The notes under the pieces are model-generated. The model was not told the DNA's origin, ran no database searches, and was given only the letters and a program-made list of their open reading frames with translations. A stretch of DNA of 64,000 nucleotides from Sipunculus nudus (taxonomy: Eukaryota > Annelida > Sipuncula > Golfingiida > Sipunculidae): contig CM049306.1 of the NCBI GenBank assembly GCA_026874595.1, positions 38,376,019-38,440,018 of the forward strand. The letters run 5' to 3'. Numbering within the stretch: the stretch's first letter is position 1; every line of letters begins with the position of its first letter. Position numbers and translations under genes: made by a program. This document shows positions 1-18,019 of the stretch, piece by piece.

Positions 1-206
1 ACCTATCATTACTATCACACTATTCACTGCTATCAGTTGAGTTGGCTTAATTCTTTGTTACGACTTATTATTGAAATTAATAAATATCTGCCAATTAAAA
101 CTCCAATTTTCTTTTTCACTTAAGCCACATCTCTGGTACAATGTCGTTATCTCCGTAATATGATGCTTACTTCTCTCATTTAATGTTTTTATTCCCTAAA
201 TTTTAG

Positions 207-7369
<7,163 letters not shown>

Positions 7370-7672
7370 AACTAACAGTGTGAAAGACTCACTTTATACA
7401 GTCATTGTAACATAGTCACAGCGAGGTGTGCACAACCACGCAGCTCATGTATATTGAACAAAAGACTAGTGTCATGCATGGGTTATGGTGCACAGAGAAT
7501 ACTGTGAGAGAGAAACATTGCCAGAATAAGATTATTATGGTGCCGTAATGTAATACTTCACATATAATAAGGTGGGAAAGGGGCCTTGTATATGGAGTAG
7601 AGCCATCAGCATTTGAAACCCCTTTTAAAGTATGCTGCTGTTAAAACATAAACACACACACATGTATATATT

Positions 7673-7713
<41 letters not shown>

Positions 7714-9210
7714 TTAATTTAATTATTTCATTCAGCCAGTTATCTCAGTTTGCAATATTCACCTAAACAGAATATGTGTTTCTATTATATGTCATGTGCC
7801 AAGTATATATTCATTGCAGATGTTGCTTTCTGTCCTAGAAAATGCCTCCTACCTGTCTTTGAACAAAAACAAGGTTTCTGATTAGAAGCACTAATAATTC
7901 CCCCACCTTGGGTCTGAAAGCATTGTTTTTCTGTTGAGATATGTTTGTCCCCTGAAGTGATGTTAATGTAGATTCAGTGTTTCTGCTTACTGTATTAATC
8001 TAAATTATAATGTACCCACCTAACAGGACAACAAGGTAAGCTACCTTAATTCATTTAAAGCCACCTTAATTCAAACAACTCAGACTTCATCATAAATGGA
8101 TACTTTCAGTATATAGTACAAGTGGTTTATATGTATTTGTATACAAGGATTCCAATAATGCCTCAATTTCCTAACAATTGAAACACGACACCTGAGCACA
8201 AAGCAGTTCAGCTGCAAAGGGGACTTCACTGTGTGTTCTGCACCTCTGCATCTTATAGTGATTATGGTTCCAACAGCTCTCTTACTTTTTGTTTCATTTG
8301 CTGCTTTGTTAACACTCATGCTACCTGTATGTGTATTTCATGATATAGATGCAATCTGTATTGCCCAAGATGAGTATGAAAAAAAAACGAGCATGGTTTG
8401 ATGTGACAGAAAATGTAACAGTCCCCAGGAATTTATTCATGTAAATTGAATGATTGAATTGAGTGTAATTACTTGTTTTCAGAAATCAATTTATAGGTAA
8501 TAGGAGCACTAGTAAATAATAGCAAAATAGCTTTTTCTTGATTCAGTGATATGGATATTATATTTCATGTGTTTGATATATGAAAATCCTGAAGTCTTTT
8601 CTGGAAATAATTCTTTGGTAGAAATCACCTTGTGTTTTGTTAACCTTGTATTCAGTCTGTTTCAGTTAATGTTCACTTTGGTATTTAATACTTTAAATGT
8701 TGCCCCACCCTGAATATAGAGGACTGTAATAATTATGCATAAAACCTGAAAGGGATGGTCAGGATGTACTTGGTGCAAAGACACAAGAATTCAATATTGT
8801 AGCAGCCTTGTACAGTTATATACATAATGCTCGCCACATCAGTATCATATCTGTACACTTTCAAAGATGGTGGCAGATAATATCCAGTGTAAAGTCTGCT
8901 TTTCTCTGAAATCCTTAATATATCTCTAAACTGACCAACTGGATAATCTCAGCAGTCGTTTACGTTGGTAGTTTGTTCATTAGCATCCCCTTGTCCATCA
9001 ACCTGAGAAATTTGCACACCTGTATGAAGATAGTTTACTTCAGCAGCAGCACAGTAAGATGAAACATTTCATATCTTCCTGCCCCTAGAAGGAGATGAAA
9101 GACGTGTGATTCAGCATTTATAGATATAATGTAGATTGTGATCATTTCCATTTTATGTACATTATTAAATATTGAGTGATATGTATTCCAGTGTTGTGTT
9201 TTACTTCTTG
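7370..9210 (+). other. HSPA9: HSPA9 3' untranslated region, probable extent
   Basis: No coding signal follows the TAG. An ATTAAA at 9164-9169 is followed by a GT-rich stretch (9191-9206), a reasonable cleavage signal that would give a 3' UTR of about 1.8 kb. Other ends are possible; no transcript data are available. Confidence 0.35.
7655..7714. repeat. Compound (CA/TG)(TA) microsatellite in the HSPA9 3' UTR
   Basis: Short ACACAC run followed by TGTGTGTG and then about ten TA units. Confidence 0.85.
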
Positions 9211-9675
9211 CATTAGCTTACCATGCCAAATGAACCACAGCTATATCTACTGATTTTAGAAGGTCCTTATTTCTTCTTAGACATTGAATTTGGTCCAAAA
9301 CGCTGGTTCTTGAATCAGATTTAGCTTCGTGGACTTAAGTCAGTGGAGGAATAAAAATGGTCCTTTGTCCGTCTTCCATCTGCCTGTTTGTTAAGCTTAG
9401 GTCCTACTTTCGAAATCCGTCTACGGTGTTTAATGGTTCAGTCACGCCAAGCCAGAACATGGCAGTGGCGGGATTGAACGTGATGAAATTGAAGACTGCG
9501 TTCTCGTGACTTTTGTGGTACGTTCTTCAAACAGTTTCTCATGTTCATACACAATGCCGCTACGGCATTGCAATGGTTATATTCGCGTTCTCTTACGGTG
9601 AAACGTTGCTTGCCTTAGAAGAACATAGATAGGTTTCAGGTTTCTGTTGCGTCGCCGGCCAGCCAAATGATTATT
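9211..9675. other. Unassigned intergenic DNA
   Basis: No gene recognised. Contains a perfect 8-bp inverted repeat CAATGCCG-CTA-CGGCATTG at 9553-9571, possibly a relic of another element's hairpin end. Confidence 0.5.
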
Positions 9676-12549
9676 GTATCCCCAGACAAAGTCGGGGGAT
9701 ACTATGTTTTCATACCGGTCCCGCCGCCGCTGCCGCCGCATATAAATCTTGTTGGCGCGATAACCCAAAAAATATTTCACAAAACTTTATCAAACTTGGT
9801 ATATGTATAGATATGGGTAAGAGGACGACGCCTATTTAAAATGAGGTCATGACCTTTACTAGGAGAGTGTCCCTGACCTTGAATAGGTCCAATTTTGGGG
9901 AAAATCACACAAATTCATTAATATCTCAAGAAATCTTGCATGGATTTATCCCAAAATCAAGTTGATGGAAGATCATGGATAGGGTTGTCATGTTCCAGAA
10001 AATGGTGGCGCCACCTGTTATTCTTTACTTGTTTTCATGCCGTTTAATACCCCCAAAATTGCCACCTTACAGTACTGTGAGCATTATAAGTCAAAAACTA
10101 ATGGACAGATTTCTTTTATATTATGCATATACATAGGTATGGGTTATTGGATGATGTTTATTTAAATTGGGGTCATGACCTTTCCTATGATAGTGTCCTT
10201 GACCTTGAATATTGCCATATATGGTGAAAATCACACACCTCTTATGATATCTCCAGTGTTGATAGCCATATGGATTTCAAACATGACTTATGTATGGCCC
10301 ACCACTAAAGTAAGAACCCTATAGGTTCTAGGGTCATGAGGTCAAAGGTCAAGGTCACTGGACTGGCATTTTGAAAGATACTGTGGATGCATTTTAAGCC
10401 AAACTTTCATCCCAGGTCTTCCATCTTGAATATATAGCTCACTTGCCAAATAGTGGATGATCCATATAAATTTTGGGGTCACAAGGTCAACGGTCAAGGC
10501 CACAGGAGCTATCTGTCCAAAAATTAGTTTCTGGATGATAATTCCTGCTTTTATTGATGTATTGATTTCAAATTTGACTTATATATGTCCCATTGAAAAA
10601 GCAAAACTCCAATTGATTTTTGGGTCATGAGGTCAAAGGTCAAGGTCACAGGACACATCTTTAAAAAGATTGTGGATGCATTTTCAGCCAAACATTTCAT
10701 CTCAGACCTTTCATCTTGCACATAAGTCATCTGCCAATAGAGGAAGACCCCTATCAGTTTTGAGGTCACAAGGTCAAAGGTGAAGGTCACAGGAGCCATC
10801 TGTCCAAAAATTAGTTTCTGGATGTTAATTCCTGCTTTTATTGATGTATGGATTTCAAACTTGACTTGTATATGTCCCATTGGAAAAGCAAGACCCAAAT
10901 TGATTTTGGGGTCATGAGGTCAAAGGTCAAGGTCACAGAACACATCTTTAAAAAGATGTGGATGCATTTTAAGCCAAACTTTCATCCCAGGTCTTCCATC
11001 TTGAATATATAGCTCACTTGCCAATAGTGGATAATCCATATAAATTTTGGGGTCACAAGGTCAAAGGTCAAGGCCACAGGAGCTATCTGTCCAAAAATTA
11101 GTTTCTGGATGATAATTCCTTCTTTTATTGATGTATGGATTTCATACTTGACTTGTATTTGACCCATTGGAAAAGCAAGACCCGAATTGATTTTGGGGTC
11201 ATGAGGTCAAAGGTTAAGGTCACAGGAAACCTCTTTAAAAAGGTTGTGGATGCAATTTCAGCCAAATAATTCATCTCAGATCTTTCATCTTGCACATATA
11301 GTTCATCTACTAAGAGTGGAAGACCCCTATCAATTTTGAGGTCACAAGGTCAAAGGTGAAGGTCACAGGAGCCATCTGTCAAAAAATTAGTTTCTGGATG
11401 ATAATTCCTTCTTTTATTGATGCATGGATTTCAAACTTGACTTTTATATGTCCCATTGGAAAAGCAGACCTTTATTTGATTTTGGGGTCATGAGGTCAAA
11501 GGTCAGGGTCACAGGACACATCTTTAAAAAGATGTGGATGCATTTTCAGCCACACATTTCATCTCAGATCTTTCATCTTGCACATATAGCTCACCTGCCA
11601 AGAGAGAAAGAACCCTATCAATTTTGAGGTCACAAGGTCAAAGGTGAAGGTCACAGGAGCCATCTGTCCAAAAATTAGTTTCTGGATGATAATTCCTTCT
11701 TTTATTGATGTATGGATTTCAAACTTGACTTGTATTTGACCCATTGGAAAAGCAAGACCCGAATTGATTTTGGGGTCATGAGGTCAAAGGTCAAGGTCAC
11801 AGGACATCTTTATAAAGATTGTGGATGCATTTTCAGCCAAACAATTCATCTCAGATCCTTCATCTTGCACATATAGATCACCTGCCAAGAGTGAAAAACC
11901 CCTATCAATTTTGAGGTCACAAGGTCAAAGGTGAAGGTCACAGGAGCCATCTGTCCAAAAATTAGTTTCTGGATGATAATTCCTGCTTTTATTGATGTAT
12001 GGTTTTCAAACTTGACTTGTATATGTCCCATTGGAAAAGCAAGACCAAAATTAATTTTGGGGTCATGAGGTCAAAGGTCAAGATCACAGGACACATCTTT
12101 AAAAAGATGTGGATGCATTTTCAGCCAAACATTTCATCTCAGATCTTCCATCTTGCACATATAGTTCTCCTGCCAAGAGAGGAAGAAAACTATCAATTTA
12201 AGGTCACAAGGTCAATGGTGAAGGGCACAGGAGCCACCTGTAAAAAAAAATTAGTTTCTGGATGATCGTTCCTGCTTTATTGATGTATAGATTTCAAACT
12301 TGACTTGCATATGTCCCATTGGAAAAGCAAGACCCAAATTGATTTTGGGGTCATGAGGTCAAAGATCTTTAAAAAGGTCAAGGTCACAGGACCAACATCT
12401 TCAACAAGATTGTGGATTGTTAGATGGAAGAAACAATAAATATGCCAAGTGTCAGTATATGCTGCTAAAAATGGGGGTCTGTTCTTAAGGGGGGGGGGCC
12501 TACTATGTCTGGGGATATTCTGGCACCTGCGGTGCCAAGAAATGTCTAG
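9676..12549 (+). mobile_element. Family 1 element, Helitron/Helentron-like, copy 1 (with array)
   Basis: The 5' end GTATCCCCAGAC-AAA-GTCGGGGGATAC folds into a hairpin. Near the 3' end TGTCTGGGGATA repeats one arm in inverted form, then comes the hairpin GGCACC-TGC-GGTGCC (12522-12536), nine bases, and CTAG (12546-12549) followed by TT. No open reading frame resembles a transposase, so it is non-autonomous. A TC start just after an A (9679) and a CTAG end after a hairpin fit the Helitron superfamily. The inverted echo of the 5' end and the tandem array fit Helentron-associated elements such as HINEs. The exact boundary (G at 9676 or T at 9679) is not settled. Confidence 0.72.
10333..12400 (+). 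repeat. Higher-order tandem array, about 287-bp dimers
   Basis: The block GTCATGAGGTCAAAGGTC (or a variant) starts at 10333, 10624, 10911, 11198, 11488, 11775, 12062 and 12350, giving spacings of 291, 287, 287, 290, 287, 287 and 288. Each unit consists of two related but distinct halves, for example 10624-10764 (141 bp) and 10765-10910 (146 bp). The second half starts GTCACAAGGTCAAAGGTG. Every half opens with nuclear-receptor-like AGGTCA repeats. Confidence 0.92.
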
Positions 12550-12955
12550 TTGGGGTAATAGCACGATACAATCTGTTACTCTTAGAAAGGAAATTGAATA
12601 AAATATTCCCTATGATTTTAAAATACCAATGTTCACATGTTGTATATCGAAAGGCCTGTAATAAAAAAATAACAATTCTGGAAAGCATGATGCGCATGTA
12701 ACATCAACAACTGATTTATTTATCCAGAGAGAATTGAAGCATTAACAGCCCGGTAGATATCTAGCATTTGGCGGCTGTCCTGTATAATCCTTTAGGCCTG
12801 TGTACTATTATGTTATTTTCCCTTCCTTAGTGCGTAGCTGTGTAGAACAATTGTGTTTTTCAGTGGTGAGATATATAATACACATGCCTTGAATATTGAC
12901 CACAACTAGTCTTGTCAGTTCCCCCAAAAATAGTGGCGCCAACAGTAGGCCTACT

Positions 12956-13291
12956 TTTTTTAGCTCAGCTGACTGTAAGTCATCCGAGTTATAATGATCA
13001 CCCTTTGTCCGTCCGTCCATCCGTTAACCGGGCACAAATCGTAACCAGTAGACCTAGAAATTTCTAACTTTACATCCTGTAACAACTTCTAACTGTAATT
13101 TAGGTCTCTGATGCAACACTTTACGAGCTATGGGGCTCTTATGTACCCCCCCCCCTAATAATAAATTTGATACAAAAGCTCCAATATCTGAATAACTAAC
13201 GCATCGATCGCCATGATTTTTTGCGTGCATATTGATCATTGAGTGTGTTATCAGTTCTTGCAGACTGGTCGTGCTACCTGTATTTCTTCCA
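12956..13291 (+). mobile_element. Family 2a element, left part (interrupted)
   Basis: Starts TTTTTTAGCTCAGCTGACT, followed by the AGTCATCCGAG arm of a terminal hairpin, GTCCGTCCGTCC and the CCGTTAACCGGGCACAAAT block. The unit breaks off at 13291 where another family 2 copy begins, and resumes at about 17231. Confidence 0.75.
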
Positions 13292-15759
13292 TTTTTTAGC
13301 TCGGCTGATTATAAGTCATCTGAGCTATAGTCGTAGTCCATTGACCGTCGTCCGTCCGTCTGTCCTGGGGTCCGTTCGTAAGACAGGCACGTTTCGACAC
13401 CGTTGGACCTACGAATCTGAAATTCGGCATACTGTCCCCAAAATCTCCTACCAAATCGAAAACTGGGTCACTGTTACTTCGCTCCTTCGAAAAATTAAGG
13501 AAAAACTTCAAATTTTCATTAAAAACCTATTATTACACTTCAGGACTGCCTAATATCAAAACCACTTATCTGTTTTTCTTAATATTTATCAGAAGTATTC
13601 CTCTATATATTTCCTATTCACAAACCAGAAATTAAGTCTGTAAAGTTAAATTTCTTTAAGTTATGGGCCCAAACATAATGGACTTTGTAAAAAATCAGGA
13701 AAAATATTTACTCACATAACATGTAAATTATTGAAGCTAGATAATTTTTTTCAAGTATATAACTTTGTTTAATTAAGATTTAATTGTATACGCAAAATTA
13801 GATCTGTATTTTGTAAATTTTATAAGATATTAGCATTAACATAAAATCGGTACCTTAAAGTTTACCCAACTTTGACCATGGCACGTTTTTTTCCTGTGAG
13901 TACTGTTGATTTAATTTATTTTCCTGTGAGTACTGTTGATTTAATTTTCACAGCATGTAAACATAAGTATTTAATTTGTTTAAATCTGAAATTTGAAAAT
14001 AAAAGGTTGAAAATTAGGTTAGTTATTGAATTTTTTCTTGAGGCTCTATTGTAGTCACTTGCTTTGTTCCAGATGCAGGTAGGCCACTCCGGGTCACTGG
14101 AAGTCAGCTCTCATATCACCCCCCCCCCCCCCCCCATGAATATATAAATATACATTTGTATGCATGATGTGGTGTTATATGACAAGATTGAGATTTATGA
14201 TGATGCAATTTAGAATTATGACTCTTTTATATTCAGAAATATATATTATATAGGAAATATAATGAAATTAAACTTCAAATAAAAAAATTAGGATCTAATA
14301 CAAACATGTGTTAATTATTTTCCAGCCTCAGCAGAATTGGAGATCAGGCTTTGTTTGCCCTGAATGTATATGCAGAAGTGTTGTTAATCCCACCATCCCC
14401 CCCCCCCCCCCCCCCTTGCCCCTCGGCTGTCCTTGATCCTTTGCACCTGTGCACTGGGACATTAGTTTTTATTGCAAATGTGTACAATTTTTTTAATTTG
14501 AAAAATAATTGGATTAGAATTGAAAACATATCTAATTGAAACATATTTTTGCCTCAGGAGAATGGAACATAAAGTGAGCAGCTCTGTCCATCATCTCTCC
14601 ATTATCATTAAATATATATATTAATTATGAAATTTTTCCTTTTAGCACTGTTGAAATAACTTTCATATGCTCTATGTGTATGGATTTAAGCTATTAAATT
14701 TTGAAATTTGAAAGCAACTTATATATTCATATGTGTAATATTGCAGATGAAAAACTTTAAAATATTAAAATATATTATCAGTTTTGTTTGTCTAAAAGTC
14801 TGTCTGTCCTTTGTTAAATATTATGTAATTGTGAATGAACTATTTTATCCTGTAAGTATTGTTGAATTAAGTGAAAATCCTATATGTATATACACTATAT
14901 TAATACAGAGATGCTGTAACTCCCCATCATTCCAGCCCCCCCCCCCCCCCACCACCACCAAGTCCTTGCATCTGGGGACTGAACTGTCAACAATTTATCA
15001 AAGAGCCAGCCAATGATCATGGTAATAATATACATTTTATGTTCACAAACTGCTCACATTCTTCAATTTTGACATTAGAGAATGCATGGTTTGGTCACAA
15101 AATATTATTTGCACCAATATCTTACTCATCAATACAAACCGATCATTTCAACCAGCCATGGCATATATTACATTTTCCTCATAGACTTGATCTCCATTTG
15201 ATATTATTTTAGATTTTTACCTTCAAGGTCAACTTCAGCTGAGCACAGTGACCCATATTTATAGCCCCATGTCTTGATTGTTTACATCAAGTCATTGGTT
15301 AACAGTGTGCTAGGCTGTTACATAACACCTTCACTCCTTGCCTACTGCTTCTGTGAGTGTCTGGGTCAGGCAGTAATTACCATAGAGCCTTTCTCCTCTC
15401 TCTTTCCCTTTCTCTCTTTCTCTCTTTCTCTCTCTCTTACCCCTATGCCTCCCTTCCTCCCTTAACCCCATTCTGTTGACAGGTACTATAAACCTGATTT
15501 ATTAGATATATATGTTGATGCAATTTAGAAATGTGACTCAACTGAAATATTCACATTTCCTGGCTCAGAAGAATGGGAATTAAAATGATTTGCTTTGTTT
15601 CTCTAGCTTTCTGCCTGTTTTAAATATTTAATAATTATGAATAAACATTTTTTTTCCTGTAGGCACTGATTAATTAAATTTCATATCCTGTATGTATATG
15701 CAAGGGTATTGTAACTCCCCCCATCCCCTTCCCCCACCCCACTAAGTCCTTGCTCCTTG

Positions 15760-15917
15760 TGTTATGAAGACAAATTGTACAGGGGAAATTATTTGGCCGA
15801 TCCGGGATTCGAACCCATGTCGGTGACGCACATGTCCGGCGTTCACACCGTCTCGCTATAGAAAAACAAGCTTCTCTAGCGTGACAGTTCGGTCCGCTTT
15901 CATGTCAGTCCGTAACA
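15760..15917 (-). repeat. Terminal repeat (3' on the minus strand)
   Basis: Homologous to 16037-16164 but about 30 bp longer through an internal insertion containing a second TAGCGTGA-like block. The B box core is kept at 15805-15815, and a weaker A box TAGCGAGACGG is present. Confidence 0.65.
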
Positions 15918-16020
15918 CACACCCTCTTAAGAGCGTTCTGCTATCAGAACAAGACTAATTATCCCAGGAGTCATACTTTGGTGAGCTTATTCCCTGGGCC
16001 ACAAAGTTTACCGTCACGTT

Positions 16021-16033
16021 GGACGAGCCCCCA
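16021..16033 (-). promoter_or_regulatory. Primer-binding site, tRNA-Pro type
   Basis: The plus strand GGACGAGCCCCCA equals the 3' terminal 13 bases of tRNA-Pro including CCA. It lies three bases from the terminal repeat, the usual position for reverse-transcription priming. Confidence 0.6.
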
Positions 16034-16036
16034 TTT

Positions 16037-16164
16037 TGTTACGAAAACAAATTGTTCAGGGGAAATTATTGGGCCGATCCGGGATTCGAACCCATGTCGG
16101 TGGCGCTCATGTCAGGAGTTCCAACCGCTTCGCTAGAAAAGCAAGCTTATGTCACCCCGTAACA
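16037..16164 (-). repeat. Terminal repeat (5' on the minus strand) with tRNA-like A and B boxes
   Basis: The minus strand reads TAGCGAAGCGG (16135-16125), a good polymerase III A box, and GGTTCGAATCC (16092-16082), a perfect B box, 32 bp apart as in tRNA genes. The repeat starts TGTTACG and ends CGTAACA. Confidence 0.65.
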
Positions 16165-17230
16165 CTTGGCACTGTGAACAATAGTTCTATTGCTATAGCA
16201 TAAAATTTAATAATTTGAAGAAAATATATACAGAGAGACAGAGGCGTTGTAACTCCCATCATAACCCCCCATCAAGTCCTTCCGCCTGTGGAGTGGGGAC
16301 TTTATAGCAACTGTATACATACATATAATAAAATAGAAAAAAAGGTTTATTAAAAAAATTGGATCTCATTAGATAAATGTGTAAAATGTTGAACTGTCAA
16401 CAGCCTGTCAAAAAGGTATCTAATGGAAACGCATAGTCAGATCTCAAAATATTATTTGCAACAATTTCCTCAATCATATCAACCAACCATGGCCTAGATT
16501 ACCTCTTTTTCTCAGACTTTATCTACATTTCATAAAATTTTAGATTTTAACCTTCCAGGTGTTTAAGTACTGTTGAATGCTCCGTCCCCTCTCTCTCTAT
16601 CTTCTTTTCTCTCTACATCCAGCCCTGCCCTCACTGTTCCCTTCTCCGAACCCCATCCCAATCTCAGCCTCAGTTAATAAGAACAAGATGAATCAGATAT
16701 ATTCACATTATCATATATTGTATAACTATTTGTTACCTATGTACATGCCAGAAATTATGTCAATATTGTGTAATATGTAGACGTGGTGGGCATCAATATA
16801 ATGTACCTTGTCAATACCTAAGAGATATCATGTCATACAGTCACAATTCATAAATCCCCTCTTCAGTATAGTTAATCATAACATTAAATTGAAATCTTGT
16901 GGACTTCCACTCACTATAGATCCTTCAACAAGTAGCCTTATCATCATTCTACCTTTGCTTAGTGTACTGTCATTGCATTCATATTTGCTCAAATATATCG
17001 CTATTTTCAACAGCTCCCAAAAAAAATAAACCACTATATTTACTCCATATTAATCCATCAGTCAGGTTATTTCATACATCATTTACTCACATATTACATT
17101 ATATTCCTTTATAATAGCCCAACATGTCCATCATATTCATAAGGTTTGTCGAATAAATATAGTATCACAATGGTTATACATTTATAGTCCAATCACGATC
17201 AGCTGAGCGCCGTGACCCATGGGTCCCTTG

Positions 17231-17421
17231 TTATGCATTTTTCTCTTTATTTTTGAAACCTTCAAAGATGCAGTCGTCCGTTAACCGGGCACAAATGGAA
17301 ACCGCTGGACCTGGAATATTCTTACCCGACATCTAGAGAGGTCCATAAAAGAGCTCCTTTGAACCCTGAAATTAGTTCTCTGTTATCCATATCCTCCGAG
17401 CTATTGGGCTCTTAAATAACC

Positions 17422-17456
<35 letters not shown>

Positions 17457-18019
17457 AATTAAAAATTTGATACAAAAGCTCTATTACCTGAATAACTAAT
17501 CCATTGATCATCATGATTCTTTGCATGCATATTGGTCATGGGGTGTTTCATAAGTTCCCGCATACTAGGGGCGCCACCTGTATTTTTTCCAATTTTCCGC
17601 ATTATTTCATTATTTTTTGTGACCTTCAAAGAAGCAGTCGTCCGTTAACGGGGTACAAATTGTGAACTAGAATCATCTAACTCCACATCCAGGGAGGTTC
17701 TAGCCAAATCTCCTTTGAATTCTGAAATAAGGTCTATATTACCCATATCCTTTGAGCTATGGTACTCGTAAGTACCCTCCAGAATAATTAAAAGTTTGAT
17801 ATTTAAGCTCAAGTATCTAAATAACTAATGCATTGACCGCCATAATTTTTTGTTTGCATGTTAACCGAGTGTTTCTTCAGTTCTTCCAGACTGGTGGCGC
17901 CACCTGTATTTTTTACACATTATTTTCTCATTTTTGAGACCTTCAAATGAAGCCGTTATCCGTTAACAGGGCAAAAATCTTAACCGTTGGATCTAGAATC
18001 TTCTAACTTGACATCCTTT
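17231..18019 (+). mobile_element. Family 2a element, right part, 3' truncated
   Basis: Continues the units interrupted at 13291: CCGTTAAC-CGGGCACAAAT-like blocks recur at about 17278, 17642 and 17959. Each full unit ends in a G/C-rich GGCGCCACCTGTATTTTT segment. A 30-40 base C tract lies at about 17414-17452. The sequence stops matching at about 18019 without the usual family 3' end. Confidence 0.7.

Larger units (their letters stand above)
15760..16164 (-). mobile_element. Miniature LTR-type element (TRIM-like) with tRNA-Pro primer site
   Basis: Two direct repeats (15760-15917 and 16037-16164), each bounded by TGTTAYG and CGTAACA, enclose 119 bp. Flanks CTTG at 15756-15759 and 16165-16168 look like a 4-bp target duplication. 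On the minus strand, three bases after the 5' repeat, comes TGGGGGCTCGTCC (16033-16021), identical to the first 13 bases of the known tRNA-Pro primer-binding site of gammaretroviruses. A purine-rich AAGAGGGTGTG (15928-15918) precedes the 3' repeat, as a polypurine tract would. No coding capacity. A pair of tRNA-derived SINEs is the main alternative. Confidence 0.65.
13292..17230 (+). mobile_element. Family 2b element nested inside the 2a element
   Basis: The 5' end TTTTTTAGCTCGGCTGAT with arm AAGTCATCTGAGCT forms a hairpin. The 3' end has TCAGCTGAGC (inverse of GCTCAGCTGA in the family start), then the palindrome GACCCATGGGTC and CCTTG, followed by TT. About 3.9 kb including a 405-bp insertion at 15760-16164. 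No transposase-like frame. Holds C-rich tracts and a 33-bp duplication at about 13886-13945. The flanks rejoin into the continuous 2a unit (compare 63595-63660). Confidence 0.7.

Noticed and set aside
10333-12400. CRISPR-like array
   Set aside because: Eukaryotic context, and the units are contiguous repeats without unique spacers.
10551-12697. Minus-strand frames with VTFTFDLVTSKLIG repeats
   Set aside because: Readings of the 287-bp array; the repeat length, not selection, keeps them open.
15760-15917. Functional tRNA gene
   Set aside because: Only A and B boxes are tRNA-like; the acceptor stem and anticodon arm do not fold as a tRNA.
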